DNA of 64,000 nt from Perognathus longimembris pacificus. Lineage: Eukaryota > Chordata > Mammalia > Rodentia > Heteromyidae. The notes under the pieces were generated by a model that had not been told where the DNA came from, did not search any database, and saw nothing but the letters and a program-made list of their open reading frames with translations. Both the position numbers and the translations under genes were made by a program. Location: positions 3,460,234-3,524,233 of the forward strand of contig NC_063167.1 of assembly GCF_023159225.1 (NCBI RefSeq). The letters run 5' to 3'. This document shows, piece after piece, positions 11,601 to 23,600 of this stretch. How positions within the stretch are numbered: position 1 is the stretch's first letter; every line of letters starts with the position of its first letter.

Positions 11601-14600
11601 CACGCACGCGCGCACACACACGCATACAGAGGAAAAGTCTACCCAGCTGACAAGTGCATGCTCCCCTCGCTCAACACACACACAGGAAAGGCCGGTGCGG
11701 TGAGCCCGGGGGAGCCGGGACCCTGGTACCCCAGCACTCTTGCTCCCCACGGTGTCCTAACCGTGCCTTCCACTCTGCCCTCTTGTTTAAACCGTCGGTG
11801 GCCTGGGGAGGCATTTTTATGAGCCAAGAATTGCAGAACGCTGGTCATTTTCTCAACTCGCCATGTGCCCAATCATCAGAGTGAGCACAGTCCTTCTGGT
11901 GTGAGAGGCGGGGCGCTGGGGCGCTGGGGCGCTGGGGCGCTGGGGCGCTGGGCTGCGGCTGGGATGGGGCTGTTGTCCTGGCGCGCTGGTGACCCGCGGT
12001 CAGCTCCACGCACGCCTGACATTTTCACGTCTTAATGATGTGATTAGGCCTGCAGGGAATGGGGCTCCGTAGAGCTGGAGAGCACAGCCCCCCCCCCGCC
12101 CCCCGCTTGCCCTCTCGGCAGTGAACTTTTCCTACTCGATTATGGAACGGCTCAGCCCTCTTCAGCCAGAGCACTTGGCTTCGATTTTAAAGGCTGGCAG
12201 TAATCAAATCATCCACTTTCCCCCTGCTTCGTGTTTTCAAAAATCCGCTTTTGTTTGTGAAATCATTTGCTGGCTCTCTCCGTCCTCTTCCTGCCCCCCT
12301 CCTGCCCCCCTCCTGCCCGTGGCCAGCCAAGCTCCCGTCCGCCGGGCTGGCTGCCACGGCCACGGGGCCAGACACCTGTCTCGTGAAGCTCGGGCTGTTC
12401 CCCGCTGCCTTGCGTGGGTCTCGGAGCACCGAGCGTCAGGAAACCCAGCTGAGCCTTTGCCCAAGTCCCAACCCATGGCCTAGGGAGCCGACAGCTGAAA
12501 GCCCCCCACCCCAGCTTCCAGTCTCCATCACCAGCCCTTCTGTCTCTTCAGTGCCCCCGACCCAGACCCCTCCTACCCTTCCCAAACTAGCAGCCATTTC
12601 CAATCGAGAGGAAATCCTTTCCAGACAGAGTCGCTAAGCGGAAGCGTCTGGGGTCGAAGCGTCCGGGGCAGATGCCAGCTCAGAGGCTCCTCCCTTCCTG
12701 GGCCTCCTCCCCGGCCCGGCTCCTGCCCGGGCTCTGCCGCCGTGAGGGCCCCTAGCAAGCAGCTCCCGGTGGCCCAGCCCCTCCCGCCCTCGGCAGCTCT
12801 GGATTACCATCCCCGCCGTCCTTCCCTAGACACGGAGGACCGGCATGCCGAGCGAGCCCCTGAGAGGCCCCTGGCTAGGAGACAAGGCCCGAGAGAGCAA
12901 CTTCTGCTCCGGGCGCCACCCCCTTTGCTGACCACGCTGGCCGGGCACACACTTCACGCTTCTCGTGCTGACACTAATTGGGGCGTTTTCCAGAGGAGGG
13001 CAGGATCTCTGGTCCCCCTGGTGAGCGGTGAGCCAGGATAGCCAGCCACACAGGCTTGGGTGGGATTGTCCCCAACGGCAGCCCCTCCCCCTCCCTCCTC
13101 ACCCTGGCTCTGACGAATCAGGGACCGCGGAACAGAAAGGAGGAGGCCAGGGCTGGGCGAATCTCCCCGGCATCCTGACCATAAACGAGGAGCATTCAGA
13201 ATGTATGCTAAACAGCTTGCAAATTAGAGCCCATTATTTCTGAGCGGATGACTCGGGCGCTGTATAATTGGAATGTAGCACGGGGTACGGCTCATTCCCC
13301 GTCTGGTGTTGTTGCTCAGAGACGTTTGGCTACACAGAGAAAGTTCTTAAAAGTTAATCCAGCACCGCCGTGCCAAGGGAGGCTGGAACAGCCTTCGCGT
13401 GACCCCAGCTGGCCGAGTTTTGACGCAAAACCCAGAGCGGCAGCAAAGCGGAACAAAGAGGGGGCGGCCTGGCATCTGTCTGTTGTTCAGAACGGAGACA
13501 CAAGAGGGACTCGCGCTAGCCGGCGCGCACATGTGCGGACGTGCAGACGCACATGCCCCTGCGCCTGCAGAGCCCAGCCCTGGCCGGCGCCCATTGTCTA
13601 AAAGCAGAGGGTGGTCCTGGTGGGTGATTTGCCTTTGCTAAACAGACTCATCGCAGAGCTGCTCCCTCCCAGCCCGGGGCAGCCCCAGACCGCGCCTCCT
13701 TCTAGAACGTGCCGCCAGGCCAGGGCCACACTGCCAGCGCCAATGGCATTTTTACAAAGGGGACCCGAGGGCTTAGCGGTCGCCCTGGGGCCGGGCTTAA
13801 TTTCTTTCCGCTGTGCTGCGATGACATTCCCACGCCTTGCTCTTGCTTTGCAGGGCTGAAGTGGTGTTAGGAAACATCATTAAGAAGAAGGGATGGAGGT
13901 AATTACTCGGTTCTCTCTGCAGCCCGTCCCCAGGGAAGGCGGCGTGGGGGTGGCGCGGGCCGGCAGGTGTATCCTGGGATTCCTGGCTGGGGTAAGCGGG
14001 ACCCCTGGAGCCGGCCTGGCCCTAGATGGCGCTGCACTGGGAAGAGTGAGGGTTTGGAGGGTGCTCTTTCCTGGTTACAAATGGAACGTCCGGGAGTCGG
14101 CCTCGTCAGCCCCTGGCTGAGGCCTGGACGTCCTTGCTCAAAGGGGTACAGCCGGGTGCCAGTGGCTCACGCTCGTCATCCACGCTATAGGAAGCTGAGA
14201 CCCAAAGATTAAGGTTCAAAACCAGCCCAGAGAAGAAAAGCCCTTGTGACTGTTACATCCAATTAACCACTCGAGAGCCAGATGTGGAGCTATAGCTCAA
14301 TGGTAGAGCACTAGCCTTGAACAAAAAAAGCTAAGGGACAATGCCCACGCTCTGAGTTCAAGCCCCAGTACCAGCACAATCAATCAGTCAATAGGGAGAA
14401 TGTTCCAGAAGGAAAGTAGCTTCCTTAAGGCGATCAAGCCTCCCTTCAAGTCGCCTTGTGGGTGTAAGGTCCAGTTCTCCAGGTAGTGGAGACAGCTGTG
14501 CACCTGCTCTCGGCCCCCCACCACCCTGGGGGAAGCAGAGGCCCGGTGTCCATGTGCAGCCCTAGCCAAAGAGCTATAGGGTAGGGGCTGCTGAGGTGGC

Positions 14601-17600
14601 CAGGGCCAGCAGAGGGCTCTCACTGCCGAAGGTCAAGGTCAAAGGCCTCTTGAGAGGAACCTGGGTACCCAAGAGAAGAGCCCAGAGGAGGGGCGGGACC
14701 CTGCTCTCTCAGACCTGCCCACGGGACCTTAGCATCTCACCCCTCGGGGGCTCACTGTCCCCATCTGTCCGTGGGGACATTTTCAGACCCGCCGGGCAGG
14801 CTGTGTGGAGTCTGTCATTACCTGCACAGCCCCGCTGGACAGCCATGGCCACCTGAGGACTAGGAACACTTCAGCCTAGCGCCCTGCCCCCTATCCCTCA
14901 GGACCAGCTCCAAGAAGGGGATGGAGGCTGGTCAGGGAGCCCAGGTCCCTGCTCCGACAGACGGCCAAGCCCCGGTCCAGCCTTTGGGATTCCCCGAGCC
15001 CCAGACTCCCACTGCATGTCTTCATTTCCAGACCCGTCACAAGCAGTGAGGAAGCTGGGCCTGCTCCGCCCTTCCACCCACCCCGCCCCCACCTGCCACC
15101 TAGAATCTCAGCTCCGTTTGCGGGCGTCCCCCACCCCACCCGCACGGGCTCCGGACACCCCTGCTCTCACACACCCCGTCAAGCTGCTTTCTCTCAGCTC
15201 TACATGATCCCAAATAAGGTCCTCTGCGCTTGCCAATTCAAGCCAGGCATGTGAGCCGATGCAGCAGCATTCGAGGTCGAGTGGTCGGTGGTCGGCACTC
15301 TGGCCTGGGCCTGACACATCTGTGCCAGTGCTGAGCAGCTGCCGACGCCTCTGGCCCCAGCCCAGGCCTCGTGCGTGTGGCTGGAGGAGCCGCCGAGGCT
15401 GGAGTGCATTCCTCCACCGGAAGCGACCTTTGCTCCTGCTCCCCCTCGCTCCTGACCGGAGCCACACAACCCAGTGTCCCCAGCCCAGAGGAGGGAAAGG
15501 AGCCAGGGCACAGGCTCTTCCGTCCCCTCCACCAGGCTCCGCCCTCACGAGCCCTGGCTGTCCCACCCGGTGCCTGGCCTGCAGTCCGGGCTGGTGGGTC
15601 GCGTGGAGAGGGAGCACCCGGACTCCAGATGGGGCATGTGACAGGCATCTAGTGATGGCGAAACCCCCGGTCCACCCCCAGGCCCCCAGCTGGGGGTGCC
15701 GTGTGAGAGCTGAGAGTACCGAGGGTGAGGGGGGACCCGGGAGCAGCACCCGATAACGCCCTTCCTTTTTCCTGTTCCACAGACGGTCCAGCCTCGTCAT
15801 CACCACCAAGATCTTCTGGGGTGGAAAGTAGGTGCCGCTGGGGGCGGGTGGGGACCCTGATCAGAGGGCGGTCGGCTGGCCTTGGGGGGGGGGGGTGCTG
15901 GCCTTCACACAGTCGCCCAGCCCAGGAGGGCTGCGCCTGCTTCGCCTTACACTCAAACCCTGTCTGATTTTTATTTTCCCTCCGGATTAGAAGGGTAACA
16001 TCATGAAAATTCCGGCAAACAGGAAGTTAGTGAGCCGCCCCAAATTCCCTGGGACGTCACCCCATCTAGAGTCGGGTTCTGTGCTGCCTCTGAGCGGGAC
16101 AGGCTCTGTCACCTAAGTATTACAAGTAGGGCTGGGTGTGGTGCCTCAGATTTGGAATCCTAGCTGCTTGGGAGGAGGAGAGGGAGAGGATCACAAAAAT
16201 TAGACGAGACCCCCCCCCCCGACCTCAACCAGTAAGAATCTGGGCCTAGTAACTGCTGTGTGCAAGAAGGGTAAACAGGGTCACAGTCTACCCCAGCCAG
16301 GACAAGGGGGCTGGGTCGGTGCAAGTGCTTGAGTTCAAACTCTGGGGCCCCTATGCACAGGCCTGAAGCAGGACCCTCCGTGTAAAGTACCCGGTGTTCT
16401 GGTGGGTGCCGGTGGTTCAGGTCTGTCCTACCAGCTGCTCGGGAGGCTGAGACCTGGGCGATCGGAGCTTGAGAACAGTTGCCGGACTCCATCCCCAGAA
16501 TAACCAGTGAAAACCAGGACTGGAAGTGCGATGGCACAGAGCCTGCCCCAGAACTGCAAAGAAGAAAACACGCACACACGCACGCGTGCGCGCGCGCACA
16601 CGCACTCTCGACTCTTTTTTTTTTTAATCCAAGCCAAACGGGAGGGTGAAGGTAGAAGCCAGCGCCCCCCTGGGCTCAGCGTCCAGCCTTGTGCTTGGCC
16701 CGGGCGCGCTTAGCCCAGAGCCTGTGGCGGTCCCCGCGGTGGAACCGCCCTGCACCTCATGTTTGCCGACCTACGTTTTTGGCCTAACACAGCATCATAA
16801 ACCTTTTCCCGTCCAGGCACCAGCGTAGCTACTCGGAAGGCTGAAATCAGAGGATCACGGTTCAAAGTCAGCCCAGGCAGAAAAGTCCCCATGACACTCT
16901 TACCTCCAGTTAACTACATACAAAAAAACTGGAACTGTGGCTCAAAGTAGTAGAGCACTAGCCATGAGCACAAAGAGCTCAGGGATAGTGCCCAGGTCCT
17001 GAGTTCAAACCCCAGGACCAAATAAATATCCCTGAAGGTTCCCTAAAACTGCTCGTAACCTCCCATGCTGGCCTGTTTTTCAGAGCGGAGACTGAGCGGG
17101 GCCTTTCCCGGAAGCACATAATAGAAGGTGAGGGGGGCTTCTCGGGTGGGCCCCGGCCCCGTGCCCCGCCCCTCGCCCAGCCACCCAGGGCCTCTGTACA
17201 GACAGAAGCCGTCCCTCCTCGTGTCCTCACCCCCTCTCCCCGGGGTGTGCGTCGTTCCCGCGGTGGCAGCCCACCATCGGAATCCACCCCTCCGCTGTCA
17301 AAGCTCCCGCGGATGGAGAGGGAGGCGTCCCCGGCCCCCCGAGCGGGCCACAGGGAGGGAGGGCCCACAGTTGTGGGTGCGGATGCGCTAACCGCGGCGG
17401 CCCCCTCCACCCAGGTCTGAAGGCGTCCCTGGAGCGGCTGCAGTTGGAGTACGTGGACGTGGTGTTCGCCAACCGCCCCGACCCCAACACCCCCATGGAA
17501 GGTAGGTGCCCCCCGATCGCCAGCCTCGGCCCGGTGGGTTCCAGGAGGACGGAGCCGGGCTGCCTGCGGGCTGGCGGGGGGCCCTGGCGGCTGGCAGCAC

Positions 17601-20600
17601 AGAGGGGCACGCAGGAGAGAGGCTGGTGGCCCGGGGGAGGGGCGGGGGGGGAGCCCGGCTGCCCTGGCCGCCCAAGCTGAGTCTCGGCTCCTGTTCTTGG
17701 GTGTCCAGGCCCGACCCCACCCCCCCACCCCCGCCCCGGGCTGTGCTCTGAGCAGGTGGCGCCTCCTCGTCCCTGGGCTGTTGAGGTGGTGCTCACGAAA
17801 GACTCGGGGCGATCAACCCGCTCCACCGGGAGCTTCTAGGAATCTCTGGCTCTGAGGGATAAATGATCTCCGAGAGGAGGGGAAACACACGTCCGGCGCT
17901 TTGAAAAGCAGCTTGGGTTTCTTGGGCGTTTATTTCTTCTCTCCACCCCCGGCTCGCGGCCCCTCCCGTCTCCCCCCTCCCGCTGCAAGCATCTTCTCAT
18001 TTACGCTTGGCTGCTTCAGGGACTTGGAGAGTTAAGCTGTGTGCGAGTTATTTTTTGTCATTAGTTTATATGTGTGTATGTGGATATATATATATATCTG
18101 CACACGCGTGTGGAGATATATATGTTTTCTTTTACGTTTTAACAGAATGCGTGTTCTTCGCCACGTGATTTGTGCATCCCCTGCCCCGTATCCTACCACG
18201 CCTCTGTGTTCCCACAGCTATCAACTCTGGTCTCTTTAAATCTTTCTTTTATCACCAGGGGACCCATTTAGTTCCTCCAAGGCCAGGACATTCGTCATAG
18301 AAGGTACACAGTACCCTGAGCCCACCATTGACTTCTGATCCGAGCTGCATTTTATGAGACAGCCTTCTTATTTATAAGGCTCTCTGGCCCCCATGACAAA
18401 CCTCTCCATAAAATGCGGACGAGGGGAGGGAGCGCCCCTCGAGGGCCTCTCGCGAGTGAAGGGAAAGCCGCGCCGCGCCCACGCTGCCATTCCACGCGCC
18501 CCCCGCCGCATGCGCCCCCCCCCACCCCGTGCCTGCGCTGAGCTGAGCGGCCGTGGCCAGCCGTCTTCCTGGGGGAGGGGGGGCCTCTCGGTCTGGGGAC
18601 GCTGCCACCATCCCCGCCGGGAACCGGTCCTTGGACGGTTCCACAAGAAGACTTCCAAACGTGTAGCCCCCCCCAAGAAGTCTCGTCTCCATCGTCATCC
18701 GTCACTGTCACCTCTGACAAGCTTCTGTGTCCCCTCCCCCAGTGCAAAGAACCGCAGCCCGCCGCCCGCCCACCGCGAAGCACGCCCGCTCCACGTGAGC
18801 ACCGCGGCTGCGTGGCGGCCGGCGCCCCGCCCACGCCCGGCGCCCCGCCCACGCCCGGCGCCCCGCCCACGCCCGGCGCCCCGCCCACGCCCGCTCCTCG
18901 GGAGCACCGCGGCTGCGTGGTGGCCGGCGCCCCGCCCACGCCCGCTCCTCGCGAGCACCGCGGCTGCGTGGCGGCCGGCGCCCCGCCCACGCCCGCTCCT
19001 CGCGAGCACCGCGGCTGCGTGGCGGCCGGCGCCCCGCCCACGCCCGCCACCGGGCGCGTGGGGCACAGCCGCGCTCCTCACGGGAGACCTCCCCAGCCCA
19101 CGCCCGCCCCCGGGCGCGTGGGGCTCAGCCGCGCTCCGCACGGGAGACCTCCCCAGCCCACGCCCGCCCCCGGGCGCGTGGGGCACAGCCGCGCTCCTCA
19201 CGGGAGACCTCCCCAGCCCACGCCCGCCCCCGGGCGCGTGGGGCACAGCGAGCTCCGCACGGGAGACCTCCCCAGCCCACGCCCGCCCCCGGGCGCGTGG
19301 GGCTCAGCGAGCTCCGCAGGGGAGACCTCCCCAGCCCACGCCCGCCCCCGGGCGCGTGGGGCACAGCGAGCTCCGCAGGGGAGACCTCCCCAGCCCACGC
19401 CCGCCCCCGGGCGCGTGGGGCACAGCGAGCTCCGCACGGGAGACCTCCCCAGCCCACGCCCGCCCCCGGGCGCGTGGGGCACAGCGAGCTCCGCACGGGA
19501 GACCTCCCGAGAGGACGGCGGCGCGGCTCTAGGTCTGCCTGGCCTCTGCCCTTCCTGCGCAGAGGACCCAGGGCCGAGCCCCGGGGACAGGCGGGCTCCC
19601 TGGGGACGGGGCGGCGTTCCGCACCGGGTGCCGCCTGAGCTCCCATGCGTTACTTGTGGAGCCGTCGCGGTGCCCGGGCCTTGGGCAGCAGCTGGAAGGA
19701 TCTGGCGCCCCTGCCTCGCCCCGGCCCGCATTAAATACTGAAGGAAGGGATGGTTGTTTCTGAGGCCACTGACTTCACGCTTGGGCAGTGCCGCCCCGGG
19801 CCTGCCTCTACCCAGATCTTCTACCCAGGGGCCCCGGGGAGCCGTGCCCGGACCCTTCCCCCTCGGGACGGCCCCGCCAGGCCCCGGCCTCTCAGCCTCC
19901 CCAGGGTTCAACTCCTCCCCATCTTTGCATGGAAAGGGCATCGTGCGGTTCACTGGTTGGGATCTTCATGACCAGAGCACGTGGGGGAGGAGGGCGGGGG
20001 AGGGAAGACGGGGGAGAGAGGCTGGCAGGAGGGAGGGCAGGGGAGAGAGGCTGGCAGGAGGGAGGGCAGGGGAGAGAGGCTGACAGGAGGGAGGGCAGGA
20101 GGGAGGGCAGGGGAGAGAAGCTGGCAGGAGGGAGGGCAGGGGAGAGAGGCTGGCAGGAGGGAGGGCAGGGGAGAGAGGCCAGCAGGAGAGAGGGCAGGGG
20201 AGAGAGGCCGGCAGGAAGGATCCTCTGGCTTCATTCTCTCTGGCATGGACTAAGCCTTGGCTGGGGAAAAAAATGCAGATGAGGCAAACAGGAGGCTCTG
20301 CTGCGTGGTCACAGGTGGCCCAGGAGGGTTTTTAAAATCCAACCAGGACAGCCAGGTGGAGACGGGCTGGGGCCCCTCTAGATGTGTCACCTTCGCCCCC
20401 AGGGACCATCGTTCCAACAACAGAGGTGCTGGCATATAAAGCAGACATCCCGGAAGGTCCAGGAGGCCCAGACTCCCCGCGCTGCTGTACCTCGCCAGAC
20501 TGGGGCAGAGGACCCCAGGAGCTGCGCCCTGTGTGGAGGAAGAGGGTGGGGGCCAGAGTGTGGGTTTTGGGGGTGCTGGGGTGACCCTGCTGGAGGAGAC

Positions 20601-23600
20601 CACCCACACACACACCGGCCCTCATGGTCTTAGCAACAGCCCTTGGGATGGTCGAGTTCCTCTGGAACTCAGCCAAGCACGGTGCTTAGGGACCGGGAAA
20701 CAGGCCGGATGGGCGCCCGCACCACCACCCCAGCTGGGAGAGGGTGCCCAGGACTGCCGCCATTCTCCTTCCTTCCCGCCCGCCATTTCCAGGGACCTCA
20801 GCCTTCCCATCTGGGCAGCAGGGGAAGAGTGGACCACTGCAGGGGGCAGGGCTCTGCGAGGTGGATGTCACGGGGGGGGGGGGGGGATGGGGCTCTGGGA
20901 GGTGGATGTCACCTGGATGGGGGGGCTCTGCGAGGTGGATGTCACCTGGATGGAGGGGGGCGGGGCTCTGCGAGGTGGATGTCACCTGGATGGGGGGGCT
21001 CTGTGAGGAGGATGTCACCTGGATTGGGGGGCAGGGCTCTGTGAGGTGGATGTCACCTGGATGGGGGGGCCAGGCTCTGTGAGGTGGATGTCACCTGGAT
21101 GGGGGGGCCAGGCTCTGTGAGGTGGATGTCACCTGGATGGGGGGGCTCTGCGAGGTGGATGTCACCTGGATGGGGGGGGCAGGGCTCTGGGAGGTGGATG
21201 TCACCTGGATGGGGGGGGCTCTGCGAGGTGGATGTCACCTGGATGGGGGGCTCTGCGAGGTGGATGTCACCTGGATGGAGGGGGGCAGGGCTCTGGGAGG
21301 TGGATGTCACCTGGATGGGGGGGCTCTGCGAGGTGGATGTCACCTGGACCTGACCGCTCTGTGTTTAGACACGCTTCCTCTCCCCCCTCCCTACTCTGCC
21401 TCCGGCGGGAACTGCAAGCCCTGTACCGGCATAGCCCCTAGCCGTCTCCTGCTCCAGCACCCCACGGAGCTGAGGGGTGTTTGCAGTTTGAAAATGGAAG
21501 GCCAGGCCCTGCTTTCTGAACCGCAGCCTCCCCAGGGGGTGCAAGCAATGGGGCCGGGAGGGTAATGCCTGTGGCTGGCAGGCATTCATGTCTCACAGAA
21601 GCGTGAATGCTGGCGGGGGGGGGGGGGGGGGGGGGGGGGGGCTTTCTCCTATCTAAAGAAGGAGGGCATGGTATCCCAGCCACTCCTCGGGGAGTCTCAG
21701 CGCGGCAGGGTTCTAGTTACTTCCAGAGCTCCTGGAGCCACACCCCTGTCTGCTCCAGGCAGCCTCGGCCCCTCACCGTGGGGACCCACCTGCAGTGGCC
21801 TGGGCTGGCTTGAGTCGGGGACACAGTCCCCATGGGGCTGTCCTCTCTTCTCTGCTCTCCAGGCGGGAGGAGAGGTGCCCAGGCCCCCCCTCGGGGCCAC
21901 GCAGCGCCCCACAGACGCCATCACCCGGCCCCGCGCAGGCCTCGGGGTTCCAGTGGGGCTGTGGAAAAGGCGGAAGTGGGCGAAACCTTGTTTCCTTTCT
22001 GTTGCTTTTTGCCCACTTGATTGTCACCGTCCTGTGTGCACAGCCTGTCTGGAATGAGCCGTGTCCTCAGTTTCCCCCAGATAGAGAGCCTCCCCCATCC
22101 TAAGCCCCCCCCCGCAAGCTGCCATGGAGACGGGGGTCCACCGGGGCCCCTTTGCAAAGCTCCCGTGGGGCTTGCAAGCAGTCGGCGCCACTGTTTTCAG
22201 GACGGGTTTCTTGGACTCTGGCCCCAGCCCCAGCCGCTCGGAGCCAGGAAGCGCGCTGCTTGCGAGACCCCGCGGCACCTCTCCCCCTCCCCCCAGCGCC
22301 CCGCCTGCACTTGCGGAATGCCCCCCCCGCCGGGCCTGAGCCCCAGCGCCCCCCCCACACCCACCCACGCGCTCCCTTCTCTCTCACAGAGACGGTGCGG
22401 GCCATGACGCACGTCATCAACCAGGGCATGGCCATGTACTGGGGCACGTCCCGCTGGAGCTCCATGGAGATCATGGTACGGGGTGGGTGCCGGGGCGGGA
22501 GCCGGGGGGAGGGGGCGTCCCATCCACAGGCCTCGCAGACAGACCTCCACCAGAATCGTGGCCCTGGACACGGGCTTTGCCCTCCCTCGCGGAGCCTCAG
22601 TTTCCCCACCTGGCGTGGCCTGCCCCAAGACTTGCCTGAGGCCAGTGCCTCCCGGGTGGGGCTCGAGTCCCCCCCAACTGGCTCCCACGTGGTCCCCGCA
22701 GCCGTGTGAGGTAGCACTGTCACCCCGATTCTCAGCGCGGGAAATGAAGCATGCTCGGGGTTCCTCCACTCAGAGCCCGAGCTGCCTCACAACATGACCC
22801 GGGCAATGGCCGTGCCACACGCCGCCCGGCTGCCAGCCCCTCCCCAAGGCACCCTCCCACCCCCCGCCCCGCTCATCCAGCTCACAAGAGCCCTGATCCC
22901 GGGAAAGCTGGAGGAGGGGGGGCAGCTGCCCGGGCGTGCCTCCCCGTCCTCTCCCCCGGGCCCCCGGGCCCCAGGCTGACACGAGCCCGTCTGCGCCCAT
23001 TGCACCCACAGGAGGCCTACTCCGTGGCCCGGCAGTTCAACCTGATCCCGCCCATCTGTGAGCAGGCCGAGTACCACATGTTCCAGCGCGAGAAGGTGGA
23101 GGTGCAGCTGCCAGAGCTGTTCCACAAGATAGGTGGGTGCCCGGCCCCGCCCCGCCCCGCCCCAGGCCCCGCCCCGCCCCCAGGCCCCGCCCTCACCCGG
23201 GCCACAGGCCCCGCCCCCAGGCACCGCCCTCGCCCCGCCCCGCCCGGCCCAGCTCTCGCCCCGCCCCGCCAGGCCCCGCCCTCACCCGGCCCCGCCCTCG
23301 CCTCGCCCAGCCCCGCCCTCGCCCCGCCCGGCCCCGCCCTGCCCCCACGGGCCCCAGGCCCAGCCTCACTGACTTCTCCCCCTCAGGGGTGGGCGCCATG
23401 ACCTGGTCCCCTCTGGCTTGTGGCATCGTCTCAGGGAAGTATGACAGTGGCATCCCGCCCTACTCCAGAGCCTCCCTGAAGGTGAGGGTGGGGGAGGAGG
23501 GGAGGGAAGGGGGGGAGGTGTCTCGGCCCAGGGGAGGGAGGGAGTGCACTGGGACGCCCCGGGCCTCGGCTGAGAACGTGGATGGAGCTCTTCCGACCGT

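Larger units (their letters stand above)
11578..13853 (+). other. KCNAB2: KCNAB2 intron after the Asp85/Tyr90 exon
   Basis: Begins with CA-rich tracts (11586-11628 and 11672-11686), then a 9-bp GCGCTGGGG run (11911-11952), and two AT-richer candidate elements (12105-12265, 13165-13300). No SINE or exon seen elsewhere in it. Confidence 0.75.
15828..17083 (+). other. KCNAB2: KCNAB2 intron, residues 124 to 125
   Basis: A 1.26-kb intron almost filled with SINE-derived sequence: a diverged copy (16130-16352), a 5' half (16402-16550) ending in a CA/CG run, and a full copy (16815-17025) ending 59 bp before the next exon. Confidence 0.75.
17502..22389 (+). other. KCNAB2: KCNAB2 intron, residues 168 to 169
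   Basis: A 4.9-kb intron dominated by tandem arrays: 51/18-bp (18799-19045), 59-60-bp (19046-19510), 29-bp purine-rich (20010-20218), about 35-bp (20849-21348) and a 27-base G run (21615-21641). An AT/TG run sits at 18060-18125. The long frames across 18350-19950 are array by-products. Confidence 0.8.

Noticed and set aside
18350..19953. Plus and minus frames of 173-379 residues rich in Pro, Arg and Gly
   Set aside because: Produced by the 51/18-bp and 59-60-bp CpG-rich arrays in a KCNAB2 intron; frames break wherever unit length changes.
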